Below, in pieces: positions 16,892 through 26,843 of a stretch of 47,323 nt of DNA. A program made the translations under genes and the position numbers. Every line of letters begins with the position of its first letter. The stretch's first letter is position 1. Origin of the DNA: Geobacter sp. (lineage in GTDB: Bacteria > Desulfobacterota > Desulfuromonadia > Geobacterales > Geobacteraceae). Under the pieces are notes generated by a model. That model saw only the letters and a program-made list of their open reading frames with translations, ran no database searches and had not been told where the DNA came from. Location: positions 1 to 47,323 of the forward strand of contig RPRC01000090.1 in assembly GCA_003857395.1 (NCBI GenBank). Reading direction: 5' to 3'.

Positions 16892-17188
16892 ATGAATTTT
16901 TCAGCCATAAATCTTTTACTTACTGTCTTGGCCGGAGTAGCACTCGGCCTGTTCTACTTCGGGGGGCTGTGGCTCACGGTGCGGAAAATTGCCGTCACCG
17001 CAAGGCCGGGCTTCCTCATGTTCGGCAGTTTCGTCGTACGGTTGCTGGTGACGCTGTGCGGATTCTATTTCGTTATGGACGATAGTTGGGAGTTGCTCGT
17101 GGCCTGTCTTGCCGGTTTCCTGCTGATGAGGATTGTTCTAACCCGCCTGCTGGGCTCTGGGAGTAGTGAATCACATCTTTCCGCCTGA
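16892..17188 (+). CDS. atpR: N-ATPase AtpR
   Basis: 98 residues with three membrane helices (about 5-28, 38-60, 62-80). Small AtpR proteins occur only in N-ATPase operons; a conserved Arg in the second helix (FVVRLLVTLCGFY) has been proposed to interact with the c-subunit carboxylates. I prefer ATG 16892 (GGAG 9 nt upstream) over ATG 16877, which has no ribosome site. The gap before it holds the inserted repeats. Confidence 0.82.
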   Translation: MNFSAINLLLTVLAGVALGLFYFGGLWLTVRKIAVTARPGFLMFGSFVVRLLVTLCGFYFVMDDSWELLVACLAGFLLMRIVLTRLLGSGSSESHLSA

Positions 17189-17200
17189 TCTGGAGGCTGT

Positions 17201-17911
17201 ATGGAATTGAGTCCCGACAGCACGATATTCTGGCAATGGGGGCCGATCAAGCTCAATGCCACCATTGCCTTTACCTGGGTCGTGATGGCGGTTCTGGTCG
17301 TCGGCTCGTGGCTGATCACCCGTCGTCTCTCTTCCGATGGGAAACTTTCCCGCCGGCAGAATCTGTTGGAGACCCTGGTCACCTTTATGAACGACCAGAT
17401 CAGGTCCACCAGTCGGCAGGAGCCAGGACGTTTCCTCCCTTTTGTCGGGACTCTGTTCCTTTTTATTGCCTTTTCCAACTGCCTGGAAATATTTCCCGGA
17501 TTCGAGCCTCCCACCGGTTCCCTTTCCACCACCGCTGCCCTGGCAATCTGCGTCTTTATAGCTGTTCCGTTTTTCGGTGTGCTGCAGAAGGGGGTCTTCG
17601 GCTACCTGAAACACTATATCAAGCCGTCGGTTTTCATGATGCCGTTTGAGGTGATCGGTGAATTCTCACGAACCCTCGCCCTGGCGGTCCGTCTTTACGG
17701 GAACATCATGAGCGGCACCATAATCGTGGGGATTCTGCTCAGTATAGCCCCCCTGTTTTTCCCCATCATCATGCAGGCGCTGGGGCTTCTCATCGGGTTT
17801 ATCCAGGCGTACATCTTCGCCGTTCTTGCAATGGTCTACATCGCTTCCGCCACGTCGGTCCAGAAGGGTCAGGAGGCAGAGAGTGAAAAAGAAGTAAAGG
17901 GAGGTAGCTGA
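17201..17911 (+). CDS. atpB: N-ATPase subunit a
   Basis: 236 residues and about five to six membrane helices. The essential stator arginine sits in EFSRTLALAVRLYGNIMSG, the canonical subunit a signature; the last helix GLLIGFIQAYIFAVLAMVYI is also typical. Together with the c-ring it forms the ion half-channels. Start ATG 17201 is 12 bp after atpR, with TCTGGAGG upstream. Confidence 0.95.
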   Translation: MELSPDSTIFWQWGPIKLNATIAFTWVVMAVLVVGSWLITRRLSSDGKLSRRQNLLETLVTFMNDQIRSTSRQEPGRFLPFVGTLFLFIAFSNCLEIFPGFEPPTGSLSTTAALAICVFIAVPFFGVLQKGVFGYLKHYIKPSVFMMPFEVIGEFSRTLALAVRLYGNIMSGTIIVGILLSIAPLFFPIIMQALGLLIGFIQAYIFAVLAMVYIASATSVQKGQEAESEKEVKGGS

Positions 17912-17913
17912 GT

Positions 17914-18186
17914 ATGGACAACATCGGACTCATCGGAATGATTTCCATCATTGTGGCGGGGGGAACCATGGCCGTCGGCTCCATTGGTCCGGCTCTCGGC
18001 GAGGCCCGCGCAGTGTCGCAGGCGCTGAGTGCCATCGCCCAGCAGCCTGATGCCTCAGGGACCATCAGCCGGACACTGTTCGTAGGCCTGGCAATGATTG
18101 AGTCAATGGCCATCTATTGTTTCGTGGTGGCGTTGATCCTGGTCTTTGCCAATCCGTTCTGGAAATACGTCATTGAACACCCGTGA
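17914..18186 (+). CDS. atpE: N-ATPase subunit c with two membrane carboxylates
   Basis: 90 residues forming a two-helix hairpin. The ion-binding Glu63 is followed by Ser64 and a Tyr68 (LAMIESMAIY), and helix 1 carries Glu30 (GPALGEARAV) where the Na+ enzyme of Ilyobacter has Gln32. The Glu-Ser pair and Tyr are sodium-type ligands; the Thr of the full Na+ motif is Met65. A second carboxylate in helix 1 is a known feature of N-ATPase c subunits. Na+ coupling is therefore likely but not proven. Confidence 0.93.
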   Translation: MDNIGLIGMISIIVAGGTMAVGSIGPALGEARAVSQALSAIAQQPDASGTISRTLFVGLAMIESMAIYCFVVALILVFANPFWKYVIEHP

Positions 18187-18195
18187 GGATAGAGG

Positions 18196-19041
18196 ATGGG
18201 AACCGACTGGTTTACGATTATCGCGCAGATAATCAACTTCCTGATACTTGTCGCCCTTCTGAAGCGCTTTCTCTATGGCCCTATCGTACGGGCCATGGAC
18301 CGGCGCGAAGCGGAAATCTCCTCCCGGCTGAATGTGGCCTCGGAAAAGACCGCAGAAGCGGAGAAAGAGAGAGCGCGCTACGAAGGATTGGCGAGTGAGC
18401 TTGCCGGAAATCGTGATGCGATGCTCGCCAAGGCAAGGGATGAGGTGACTGCGCTTCGTCAGAATCTTCTGGAAAATGCTCGTCAAGAGTTGGACAGGAA
18501 TCGGAGCCAATGGCAGGAATCGTTTCATCGGGAGCGGGAGTCGTTTCTGCTCGCTCTGCGGCGTCATGTCAGCCAGGAGGTCTGCGCTGTTGCTCACCAG
18601 GCCGTAACCGAGATGGCCGATACCTCCCTCGAAGAGAGAATGGCTATTTGTCTTGAGCGACGGATACGCGAGTTGGACGAAACGGAACGTACCAAGTTGG
18701 CAGCTCACTTCCTTTTGGCCGGGCAGGAAATCGTTGTCAGGAGTGCTTTTGAGATGAATTCGGAGGCGCGGAAAACAATTTTCCGAGCGCTGCATGACTT
18801 GACAGCGGTGGCTGCGGAAACGGGAGGTTACTCCGGCAGCGGAGACCATGATCCGCGGTTGCCCGTTGAAGCGAGTGTGGCCGGGAGCGGCGGAGTTCGT
18901 TTCGAAGTGGATCCTGCCATGGTCTGCGGCATTGAAATAGTTTCCGGCGGCAGGTCTCTGGCCTGGAACCTGGAGGTATATCTGGACGAGATGGAGCAGC
19001 GTCTGCTGGAGGCTATCGGGAAAGGTTCGGGCGGGGATTAG
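18196..19041 (+). CDS. atpF: N-ATPase extended subunit b (delta-like C-terminus)
   Basis: 281 residues, far longer than a normal b subunit (about 160). One N-terminal membrane helix (about 8-28: [20 protein letters not shown]), a long charged coiled coil (about 40-170) and a C-terminal globular part ending [20 protein letters not shown], which resembles the C-terminal domain of subunit delta. The operon has no separate delta gene, so this protein probably fills both stator roles. The ribosome site is AGGATAGAGG just ahead of the ATG. Confidence 0.88.
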   Translation: MGTDWFTIIAQIINFLILVALLKRFLYGPIVRAMDRREAEISSRLNVASEKTAEAEKERARYEGLASELAGNRDAMLAKARDEVTALRQNLLENARQELDRNRSQWQESFHRERESFLLALRRHVSQEVCAVAHQAVTEMADTSLEERMAICLERRIRELDETERTKLAAHFLLAGQEIVVRSAFEMNSEARKTIFRALHDLTAVAAETGGYSGSGDHDPRLPVEASVAGSGGVRFEVDPAMVCGIEIVSGGRSLAWNLEVYLDEMEQRLLEAIGKGSGGD

Positions 19042-19072
19042 AAGGAGATATTCCGTCAAAAAGCAGGAGAAT

Positions 19073-20608
19073 ATGGAAGCTGACAAGGTAATCACCGATT
19101 CATCAAGGGTTTTTGACGAGGTTCTGCAAGAATACCATTCCGAGGTGCGTCTGATCGATGCAGGTTCGTTGATCTATCTGAACGGCGGCATTGCCAGGCT
19201 GACAGGCCTGCCGAATGTTCAGTCCAACGAACTGGTTCGTTTCCCCGGCGCTGTGTTCGGTATCGCTTTCAATCTGGACCCGGACGAAGTAGGGGTTATC
19301 ATGTTGGGCGATAGCGGGTCTCTGCAGGTCGGCTGCTCCGTGCGACGCACCGGACGGGTGCTGGATGCCCCGGTTGGCGAGGAATTGCTGGGCCGGGTTA
19401 TTGATTTTCTCGGCACACCCCTGGACACCCTCGGCTCGTTGCAGAACTCCCAACGGCGTCCTGTGGAGCGGGAGGCTCCCGCCATCATGCACCGGGCTCC
19501 GGTGACCGTGCCGCTGCAGACCGGCATCAAGGTCGTGGATGCCCTCATTCCTATCGGCAGGGGGCAGCGTCAGCTGATCATCGGCGACCGACAGGCGGGC
19601 AAGACTGCACTCATCCTCGACACCATCATCAACCAGAAGAATAAAGACGTTATTTGCATCTACTGTGCTATCGGCCAACAGGGCTCGGCGGTGGCGAAGC
19701 TGGTGGCCGACCTTGTCAGTCACGACGCCATGGGGCACTGTATCGTGGTGGTCGCCGAAGGTTCCGACCCGGCCGGACTCCAATATGTTACCCCCTATGC
19801 GGCCACTACCATGGCGGAATACTTTATGGAACAGGGGCGCGACGTCCTTATCATCTATGATGATCTGACCCGGCACAGTCGGGCATACCGGGAGCTTTCC
19901 CTCCTCCTGCGGCGGCCGCCGGGACGCGAGGCTTTTCCCGGCGATATCTTTTATATCCACTCCCGGCTTCTGGAGCGCTCTACCCATCTGGATGAAGAGC
20001 ACGGCGGTGGTTCGCTGACCGCCCTGCCGGTAATTGAAACCGAGGCGCAGAACCTTTCCGCCTATATCCCCACGAACCTCATTTCCATCACCGACGGACA
20101 GATCTACCTGTCGCCAGAGCTGTTCCAGAAGGGAATCCTTCCGGCCGTGGATGTGGGCAAATCGGTATCACGGGTCGGCGGCAAGACCCAGCTTCCTGCC
20201 TATCGAACTGTGGCAGGCGATCTGCGGCTTTCCTATGCCCAGTTCGAGGAGATGGAGGCCTTTTCCCGCTTCAGCAGCCGTCTGGATGAAGCGGCACGGC
20301 GGATCCTGGAGCGGGGCAGGAGGGTGCGGGAGACTCTCAAGCAGCGGCAGTACGATCCCATGCCGGTCAGTGAGCAGATCGCGGTACTTGTTGCAGTAAC
20401 CGGCGGTCTTTTCGACGCGCTGATGCCGGAGCAGGTCTCGGAAGCTGAAAGCCTGGTGCGAAGTGCCATGCCCAGCTCTCTTCCGGACCTGTGCGAACGG
20501 ATCGAGGCGGGGGACGACCTCAACGAGCAGGACCGGGACCGGATCCTGGCTATGATCCGATCCCTCATATCTTCCTTGCAGGGAAATGAAAACCATGCCG
20601 ACCCTTGA
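19073..20608 (+). CDS. atpA: N-ATPase subunit alpha
   Basis: 511 residues, the non-catalytic F1 subunit. Walker [14 protein letters not shown], the segment [21 protein letters not shown] and the arginine-finger region [15 protein letters not shown] are all present. Start ATG 19073 follows AGCAGGAG. Its 3' end overlaps atpG by 23 bp. Confidence 0.95.
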   Translation: MEADKVITDSSRVFDEVLQEYHSEVRLIDAGSLIYLNGGIARLTGLPNVQSNELVRFPGAVFGIAFNLDPDEVGVIMLGDSGSLQVGCSVRRTGRVLDAPVGEELLGRVIDFLGTPLDTLGSLQNSQRRPVEREAPAIMHRAPVTVPLQTGIKVVDALIPIGRGQRQLIIGDRQAGKTALILDTIINQKNKDVICIYCAIGQQGSAVAKLVADLVSHDAMGHCIVVVAEGSDPAGLQYVTPYAATTMAEYFMEQGRDVLIIYDDLTRHSRAYRELSLLLRRPPGREAFPGDIFYIHSRLLERSTHLDEEHGGGSLTALPVIETEAQNLSAYIPTNLISITDGQIYLSPELFQKGILPAVDVGKSVSRVGGKTQLPAYRTVAGDLRLSYAQFEEMEAFSRFSSRLDEAARRILERGRRVRETLKQRQYDPMPVSEQIAVLVAVTGGLFDALMPEQVSEAESLVRSAMPSSLPDLCERIEAGDDLNEQDRDRILAMIRSLISSLQGNENHADP

Positions 20609-21488
20609 GAGCCTTAAGACGCAGATCGGGACGATTGATCTCCTTCAGTCTGTTGTCAGGACCATGAAAACTCTGGCCGCGGTGAGTATCCGCCAGCAGG
20701 AGAAGGCCATTCAGACACTTTCTGACTACTCCCGGACTATCGATATGGGTCTGGCCATCCTGCTGAACCAGGGAGCCGGTGAGATTGTCGAGCAACTACC
20801 GATTTCGGACGGAAAACTCGGCGCCGTCATTATCGGTTCGGACCAGGGGCTGTGCGGCCGCTTCAACGAACAGGTTGTTTCCTTTGCCCTGGAAACGCTG
20901 CGAGATCAGGAGCCGGAGGAATCACGTCGCCATACTCTCTGTGTTGGTGGGCGTACCCATATCTACCTTGCCGAGTCGGACGTAAGGGTTGACGGGGTCA
21001 TTTCGGCGCCGGTGTCGGTGACCGGGATCATTCCTGCGGTGAATTCCCTTCTTGTCACGATTGAGCAGTGGCATGCACAGCTTGGCATCGAACGGGTGGT
21101 GATCTGTTCTAACCGGCTCCTTACCGGAACCACCTGTCATCCCGAAATCCTGCATCTTTTGCCTTTTGACCTGGACCGCTTGCGCGAACTAGCCTCCAGG
21201 CCGTGGCCGGGGACAACCATCCCCCTGTATACCATGGATCGGAACCGGCTGTTTTCGCTTCTGATTCGCCAGTCCCTTTTTGCTTCACTGTACCGGGTAC
21301 TGGCCGAGTCCATGGCCGGCGAAAATGCCAGCCGTCTCGCATCCATGCAGGCGGCGGAGAAAAACATCGGCGAACGGCTGGATGAACTGAACCTTCGGTT
21401 CAGAGACCTGCGCCAGGGTGCCATCACGGAAGAACTTCTCGACATTGTGGCCGGATTTGAGGCAATGACGTCGGGGGGCAGATCCTGA
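20586..21488 (+). CDS. atpG: N-ATPase subunit gamma
   Basis: 300 residues, the rotor shaft. N-terminal helix [25 protein letters not shown] and C-terminal helix [20 protein letters not shown] enclose a Rossmann-like middle ([19 protein letters not shown]). This is a divergent gamma, as usual for N-ATPases. The start could also be ATG 20595; the 20586 ATG overlaps atpA. Last gene of the operon. Confidence 0.88.
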   Translation: MKTMPTLESLKTQIGTIDLLQSVVRTMKTLAAVSIRQQEKAIQTLSDYSRTIDMGLAILLNQGAGEIVEQLPISDGKLGAVIIGSDQGLCGRFNEQVVSFALETLRDQEPEESRRHTLCVGGRTHIYLAESDVRVDGVISAPVSVTGIIPAVNSLLVTIEQWHAQLGIERVVICSNRLLTGTTCHPEILHLLPFDLDRLRELASRPWPGTTIPLYTMDRNRLFSLLIRQSLFASLYRVLAESMAGENASRLASMQAAEKNIGERLDELNLRFRDLRQGAITEELLDIVAGFEAMTSGGRS

Positions 21489-21543
21489 CGCGGTGCATTC
21501 TGTTGTCATTCTGCATTGCTTTTCAATGGATACGAACTGAAAT

Positions 21544-21600
21544 GTAGGGGCGGCCCCCCGTGGTCGCCCAATCAGGGCAGGCACAGGGGCCTGCCCCTAC
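21544..21600. repeat. GTAGGGGC...GCCCCTAC dispersed inverted repeat
   Basis: 57 bp with outer arms GTAGGGGCGG/CTGCCCCTAC and an inner GGGGGCC-type core and AGGGCAGGCACAGGGGCC stretch. This architecture is that of a widespread short intergenic repeat. It separates the ATPase operon from cfa and may terminate transcription. Confidence 0.7.
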
Positions 21601-21641
21601 CTGTAAATCTTTTTGCCAGCGAATTGGTGTGAGGAGTGAAC

Positions 21642-22754
21642 ATGTCATCCTACCAAAAGCGTATTGAACAACTGTTTGCCCCGGCTGATATTGTCATTAA
21701 CGGTAATCGTCCCTGGGACATTACCGTCCATAACGGCCACCTCTTCAGACGACTTCTGGCCCACGGTTCTCTTGGACTTGGCGAGACCTACATGGATGGC
21801 TGGTGGGACTGCGAAAAAATTGATGAGTTTGTCTGCCGACTCTGCAGCAGGGGCATTGACCGGCAGGTGCGGACTTGGGGGATGGCAGTTGCCGCGATTA
21901 CGGCGCGGCTTTCCAACCGGCAGTCGCGGGCACGCTCCTTTCAGGTCGGCAAGCACCATTACGATATTTGTAACGATCTCTACCAGCGGATGCTCGACTC
22001 CCGCATGATATACAGTTGCGCATACTGGAAGGAAGCTGCTACTCTGGACGCGGCTCAGGAGCAAAAGCTTGACTTGATTTGCCGTAAATTGCATCTGGAA
22101 CCGGGACAGCGGTTGTTGGACATCGGCTGCGGTTGGGGCGGGATGGCTCAATTCGCGGCCGAACGCTACGGTGTCGAAGTGGTCGGGGTGACTGTGTCGC
22201 AAGAACAGGCTAAAGGAGCCCAACAGAGGTGTTCCGGCTTGCCTGTTGAAATACGGTTTCTGGACTATCGCGGTCTCAATGAGCCCTTTGACCGGATCGT
22301 CTCAATTGGCATGTTCGAACATGTCGGTTACAAGAATTATCGAACGTACATGTCCGTGGTTGATCGTTGCCTGAAGGACGACGGGCTCTTTTTGCTGCAC
22401 ACTATCGGCGGAAACACCTCGGTAACAACCTGCGACCCCTGGCTTGAGCGCTATATCTTTCCCAACGGGATGCTTCCTTCCGCGGTACAGATTTCTTCCG
22501 CTTTTGAGGGTCTCTTCATCCTGGAAGACTGGCATAACTTCGGTCCTCATTATGACAACACCCTGCTGGCCTGGTGGCAGAGGTTCGAGGATTCCTGGCC
22601 GGAGCTGTCCGCCCGATATGGTGAGAGATTCTACCGCATGTGGCGCTATTATCTGCTATCATGCGCCGGTGCTTTCCGCGCCAGGGCCAACCAGGTGTGG
22701 CAGATAGTTTTGTCCAAAGAAGAGCCCTGCGGATGTTACCGTACTGAACGCTGA
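21642..22754 (+). CDS. cfa: Cyclopropane-fatty-acyl-phospholipid synthase
   Basis: 370 residues. It transfers a methylene from SAM to unsaturated acyl chains of membrane phospholipids. The SAM motif LLDIGCGWGGMAQFA, the catalytic region GMFEHVGYKNY and the C-terminal AWWQRFEDSWPEL...RMWRYYLLSCAGAFRA are all diagnostic. Start ATG 21642 lies 5 nt after GAGGAG. It follows the ATPase operon after a repeat; membrane tightening is a sensible partner for Na+ bioenergetics, though this is speculation. Confidence 0.95.
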   Translation: MSSYQKRIEQLFAPADIVINGNRPWDITVHNGHLFRRLLAHGSLGLGETYMDGWWDCEKIDEFVCRLCSRGIDRQVRTWGMAVAAITARLSNRQSRARSFQVGKHHYDICNDLYQRMLDSRMIYSCAYWKEAATLDAAQEQKLDLICRKLHLEPGQRLLDIGCGWGGMAQFAAERYGVEVVGVTVSQEQAKGAQQRCSGLPVEIRFLDYRGLNEPFDRIVSIGMFEHVGYKNYRTYMSVVDRCLKDDGLFLLHTIGGNTSVTTCDPWLERYIFPNGMLPSAVQISSAFEGLFILEDWHNFGPHYDNTLLAWWQRFEDSWPELSARYGERFYRMWRYYLLSCAGAFRARANQVWQIVLSKEEPCGCYRTER

Positions 22755-22817
22755 ATTGACTAAGACCTGCCAGGTTTTGAAAACCTGGCAGGTCTCTGAA
22801 GCAGACGAAAGGCATCT

Positions 22818-24500
22818 ATGACCCAGAACAACGAAACCCCACAAACGGAAATGCCCATTCCGCCACGCCGGCTCTGGCCTTCGAAACTGTTCGTGGAGAC
22901 CACGACGCGCTGCAACCTGCGCTGCAGGATGTGCGTCAAGGAAACCTGGGATCGGAGCACCATGGAAGGGGAGATGTCCGATGAGACCTTTGCTGTGTTG
23001 GAGTCGGCCTTCCCGCACCTGGAGGCCCTGGTCCTCAACGGCGTCGGTGAACCGCTCCTGGACCCTCGACTGGAGGAGTTCATCAGCAGGGCCAAGATGC
23101 TGATGCCGGCCGGAAGCTGGGTCGGTTTCCAGAGCAACGGCATGCTGCTGGACGGGGCGAGGGCAGTTTCCCTGCTGGAGGCCGGGCTCGACAGAATCTG
23201 CATCTCCGCCGATGCCCTCAATCCCGAGACCTTCCGTCAAATCAGGCGGGGAGGGGAAGAACAGGGAGTTGAACGGGCCTTGGTTGCCCTGCACGAGGCA
23301 AAGGAACGCTGTGGAAGGCCCGATTTTCAGATTGGGCTGGAGTTCGTACTCATGCGGGACAACACCCGGGAGCTTCCCGACCTACTGCGGCGGGCGGCCT
23401 CACTCGGCGCATCCTTCGCCATCGTCACGCACGTGCTTGCCTATGCTGAAAGCAGCGGGACCCAGACGGCATTCGAATCCAATATGGACGGCGCGGTAGA
23501 ACTCTTCAACGAATGGCGGAACAAGGCAGAGTCGGAAGGGTTGGAACTGGCAAACTATTTCAAGGTTCTCTGGAAGTATATGCGTACCCCTTCTGAGCAG
23601 GAACTGGCCGGCTTTCTGGCGGAATTCGCAACCACGGCATCCCTGGACGAAGGTCTGGATAAAGTCCGAGAAATTATGGGTTCCAGTCTGCCGAGCAAGC
23701 AGATAACCATCAAGAGTTTTGCCGATACCCGTGGACAACTTCAGCAGCTCTTTGGCGATGACCAAGGATGGAGAGACGCGCTGGAGAGGCTCTTCGCGGT
23801 TCTGGGAGATCCGGAGTTACGCGGCGATTCCGGCTTCGGTCGGGCAGAGGCTCTGATTCGCTCCTGGAAGGAAGGGGTGGCAAACGGAGAGGCGTGTCTC
23901 GCTGATTACCTGACGGTAATCTGGAAGTACTCGCGGACACCGAAGGAACAGCGACTCTATGACCTGGTTGAGGAGATGAAAGCCGAGGCCCGGAGCCGGG
24001 ACATCTCTCTTCACCTTAAGAACCTCATGGCTCGGGACGAGGAATGGGCCGCCGAGATGGAGCGGGTGTTTGCCGAGGCGCGGACGGTGGCCCTGGAAAC
24101 CGGCCTTGCCCTGACTCTCCCCGGAATCGCGCCGGTCAGCAGTCGGCGGTGCGAGTTCGTGGAAGGGGGCGGGGCCTTTGTCTCGTGGAACGGCAACGTC
24201 CATCCCTGCTATTTCCTCTGGCACCAGTACGGCTGCCATCTCTTCGGGCGTAAGAAATTCGTGAACGCGAAATCCTTCGGCAATCTATCTGAGAGCGGCA
24301 TTCTTGATATTTGGAATGCCCCGGCATTCCGGGCGTTCAGGGATGATGTGCTGGCTTACGACTTTCCCTACTGTTCCAACTGCAACGTTGTGCCGTGCCA
24401 GTATCTCAAGGCGGAGGAATTCGAACAGGACTGTTATGGCAATACCGTACCGTGCGGCGACTGTTTCTGGTGCATGGGAGTGTTTAACTGTTTACAATAG
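22818..24500 (+). CDS. Radical SAM/SPASM-type protein with inserted helical repeats and Cys-rich tail
   Basis: 560 residues. Radical SAM motif CNLRCRMC near residue 33-40 (CxxxCxxC), then a TIM-barrel region with GVGEPLLDP. Residues about 235-450 form a helical insert with an internal duplication: WKYMRTPSEQEL and WKYSRTPKEQRL. The C-terminus carries SPASM-like auxiliary-cluster cysteines (CSNCNVVPC, then DC, VPCGDCFWCMGVFNC). It catalyses an unknown radical reaction, probably on a peptide or protein. The same tail, with TGA replacing one Cys, is left as a relic at 14229. Function unknown. Confidence 0.85.
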   Translation: MTQNNETPQTEMPIPPRRLWPSKLFVETTTRCNLRCRMCVKETWDRSTMEGEMSDETFAVLESAFPHLEALVLNGVGEPLLDPRLEEFISRAKMLMPAGSWVGFQSNGMLLDGARAVSLLEAGLDRICISADALNPETFRQIRRGGEEQGVERALVALHEAKERCGRPDFQIGLEFVLMRDNTRELPDLLRRAASLGASFAIVTHVLAYAESSGTQTAFESNMDGAVELFNEWRNKAESEGLELANYFKVLWKYMRTPSEQELAGFLAEFATTASLDEGLDKVREIMGSSLPSKQITIKSFADTRGQLQQLFGDDQGWRDALERLFAVLGDPELRGDSGFGRAEALIRSWKEGVANGEACLADYLTVIWKYSRTPKEQRLYDLVEEMKAEARSRDISLHLKNLMARDEEWAAEMERVFAEARTVALETGLALTLPGIAPVSSRRCEFVEGGGAFVSWNGNVHPCYFLWHQYGCHLFGRKKFVNAKSFGNLSESGILDIWNAPAFRAFRDDVLAYDFPYCSNCNVVPCQYLKAEEFEQDCYGNTVPCGDCFWCMGVFNCLQ

Positions 24501-24515
24501 GAGAGGTTATTTTTG

Positions 24516-25325
24516 ATGAAACGCACTAAAAATATCTATATTTTTTCCAACTCCACCGGGGAGACCGCGGAAAGGGTGATCAGGGCGACACTTGCCCAGT
24601 TTGACGCCCCCGATACCAAGATTTACCGGAAAAGCTATCTGAAGACTCTCGATGATATCAGGATCGCCGTGGAAGATGTTGCGAAACGCCCCGGCCTCAT
24701 TGTCTTCACCCTTATGCACCAGGCTCACATTGCCGAGCTGAACGCGGAAGTGGAACGCCGCGGATTGGAGTCATTCGACGTCATTACGCCGATTCTCGAA
24801 AAGATGCAGAGTTTTCTCGGGGTTCCGGCAAAGCGGCGTCCGGGGATTATCTACAAGGTGGACGAAGAGTATATCCGGCGCCTGGATGCAGTGAACTTTA
24901 CGGTCAAGCATGATGATGGTCAGTATACCCAGAATCTTGACCAGGCTGATATCGTGCTGGTGGGTGTTTCCCGGACCTCAAAGACGCCCCTTTCCATGTA
25001 TCTGGCCGGCAAGGGCTATAAGGTGGCAAATATTCCGCTGGTTGAGGGACTTCCCACTCCTGAGCAGCTTTTCAAGATTGAGCAGGAAAGGATCATCGGG
25101 TTGACCATTGACGTCCAGCAGCTCATCAATATCAGGGCCTCCCGGATGCGGAACATGAGGCAATCGACCATCGGCCGCTACACTGAGTATGATTCGGTGG
25201 AATCGGAGCTTCTCTATGCAACGCGACTGTATCGTCAAAACAAGAAGTGGATGGTCGTTGACATGACCAACAAGGCTATCGAAGAGGCAGCTGCGGAGAT
25301 CATGAAAAAATTCCAGCAGAAATAA
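24516..25325 (+). CDS. ppsR: PPDK/PEP synthase regulatory kinase-phosphorylase (DUF299)
   Basis: 269 residues. Members reversibly phosphorylate a Thr of pyruvate phosphate dikinase or PEP synthase using ADP, shutting off gluconeogenic flux. The P-loop-like GVSRTSKTPLSMYLA (about residues 150-164) and the N-terminal IFSNSTGETAERV are conserved. ATG 24516 has TAGGAGAGG upstream; TTG 24513 is a poorer start. It runs convergently towards pyruvate kinase, whose reaction it opposes functionally. Confidence 0.93.
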   Translation: MKRTKNIYIFSNSTGETAERVIRATLAQFDAPDTKIYRKSYLKTLDDIRIAVEDVAKRPGLIVFTLMHQAHIAELNAEVERRGLESFDVITPILEKMQSFLGVPAKRRPGIIYKVDEEYIRRLDAVNFTVKHDDGQYTQNLDQADIVLVGVSRTSKTPLSMYLAGKGYKVANIPLVEGLPTPEQLFKIEQERIIGLTIDVQQLINIRASRMRNMRQSTIGRYTEYDSVESELLYATRLYRQNKKWMVVDMTNKAIEEAAAEIMKKFQQK

Positions 25326-25361
25326 AGGCAGCTGGCGGGCCTGAATACTGGTCCTCTTTTC

Positions 25362-26798
25362 TCATGATTGTCTGTATTTTAAATCAATGATATCCATGCG
25401 ATGGTTGGCGTCGGGATGTTTCGATGAAGGTCCCTCGGTGAGGATAACCATGTCCCCGTCGAGGCCCCGATCTGAAATCCATTGTTTTATAAATACATTC
25501 CAGTCTTCGGGGTGGTCCTGTTGCTTCACCGGCCAGACACCGGAGGAAAACTGCAGCCTTTGACAGGTGGTTTCCTGGGAGCTGAGCGCTACAATCCAGA
25601 CGGGAAGACGAAATTGTGCGATTCTCCGGGCGGTTGCTCCACTGCGAGTCGGCACGAAAACCGCTGCCGGTTTTATGTATTCAAGGCTTGTTTCAACACT
25701 CAATGCGATGAGGTGGGAGGGTTGAATGCTTCCCTTTGCTTCATCACCCTCGAACAGTTCCTTGACTTTCAGCATCGGGCGATTCGGTTCGATGGCGGCC
25801 GCAATCTTCGCAAGCATGGCAACAGACTCCACCGGGTAGTTTCCCATTGCCGATTCTCCCGAAAGCATGACACAGTCGGTGCCATCGAGAATGGCATTGG
25901 CAACATCCGTGGCTTCCGCTCGAGTCGGTCGGCTGTTATATGTCATGGACTCCAGCATCTGGGTTGCTGTTATTACCGGCTTTCCTTTCAAATTTGCCAA
26001 TTTCATCAACTGCTTCTGGATAACCGGTATTGTTTCAATGGGGACTTCGACACCCAGGTCACCCCGTGCGATCATGATGCCGTCAGCCGCCTCGATGATT
26101 TCATCAAGATGCTGGAGAGCATTCGATCGTTCAATTTTTGCGATGATGAAAGGATTATGGCCCAGTGAGGCTGCGGCCGAACGGACAGCACTGATGTCCT
26201 CAGCGCAGTTTACGAAGGATTGACTGATAGCGTCGACACCATGCTCCAGGGCAAACTTCATACAGGATAAATCATGGTTCGTAAAGGCACTGATTCCGAG
26301 ATCGATTCCCGGCAGGTTCAAGCCTTTGCGGGATCTGAGTTCACCTCCCACCACCACGCGGCACTGAACATCGTTTCCCTGTACCTGCAGAGCTTCCAGT
26401 TGGATAAGGCCATCATTCAGAAAGAGCGTATCGCTTGGTTTGACAGCCAGAGGAAGTCGGGAAAAACTCACCGAAACCCGGTTCGCATCACCGAGGATTT
26501 CCTCCGTGGTCAGGGTGAGAGAATCGCCGGGTCTGAGAGTGATCAGGTCCTCTGCAAGCATGCCAATTCGCATTTTGGGGCCCGGCAGATCAGCCATAAT
26601 GGTAAGTCGGTGGCCCGTGGCATGGGCAGCAGAACGGAGATTTTTGATAATTTGCTGATGACCGGAAAAGTCGCCGTGAGAAAAATTGAGTCGGGCAACG
26701 TTCATGCCTGCTACCAGCATCTTCTTCATGACCTCGATGGATTCCGAGGCAGGACCTATGGTACAAACTATTTTTGTTTTATGGTTCGGCAGTGGCAT
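25362..26798 (-). CDS. pyk: Pyruvate kinase
   Basis: 478 residues. It converts PEP and ADP to pyruvate and ATP. The signature IIAKIERSNALQHLDEII with the catalytic Lys, the ARLNFSHG and MADLPGPKMRIG segments and TAT-type VITATQMLESM are intact. It is the last gene of a minus-strand glycolytic operon, 45 bp after pfk, and converges on ppsR with a 36-bp gap. Confidence 0.95.
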   Translation of the reverse strand: MPLPNHKTKIVCTIGPASESIEVMKKMLVAGMNVARLNFSHGDFSGHQQIIKNLRSAAHATGHRLTIMADLPGPKMRIGMLAEDLITLRPGDSLTLTTEEILGDANRVSVSFSRLPLAVKPSDTLFLNDGLIQLEALQVQGNDVQCRVVVGGELRSRKGLNLPGIDLGISAFTNHDLSCMKFALEHGVDAISQSFVNCAEDISAVRSAAASLGHNPFIIAKIERSNALQHLDEIIEAADGIMIARGDLGVEVPIETIPVIQKQLMKLANLKGKPVITATQMLESMTYNSRPTRAEATDVANAILDGTDCVMLSGESAMGNYPVESVAMLAKIAAAIEPNRPMLKVKELFEGDEAKGSIQPSHLIALSVETSLEYIKPAAVFVPTRSGATARRIAQFRLPVWIVALSSQETTCQRLQFSSGVWPVKQQDHPEDWNVFIKQWISDRGLDGDMVILTEGPSSKHPDANHRMDIIDLKYRQS

Positions 26799-26843
26799 AG
26801 TCGATCTCCGGAAAACAGCAGGGACGTTTCGTTAGTAAGCCGG

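Noticed and set aside
18103..19095. 330-residue minus-strand frame opposite atpF
   Set aside because: Same reason; atpF is supported by its neighbours and coiled-coil pattern.
19103..20002. 299-residue minus-strand frame opposite atpA
   Set aside because: Antisense shadow of the alpha subunit, no recognisable domain.
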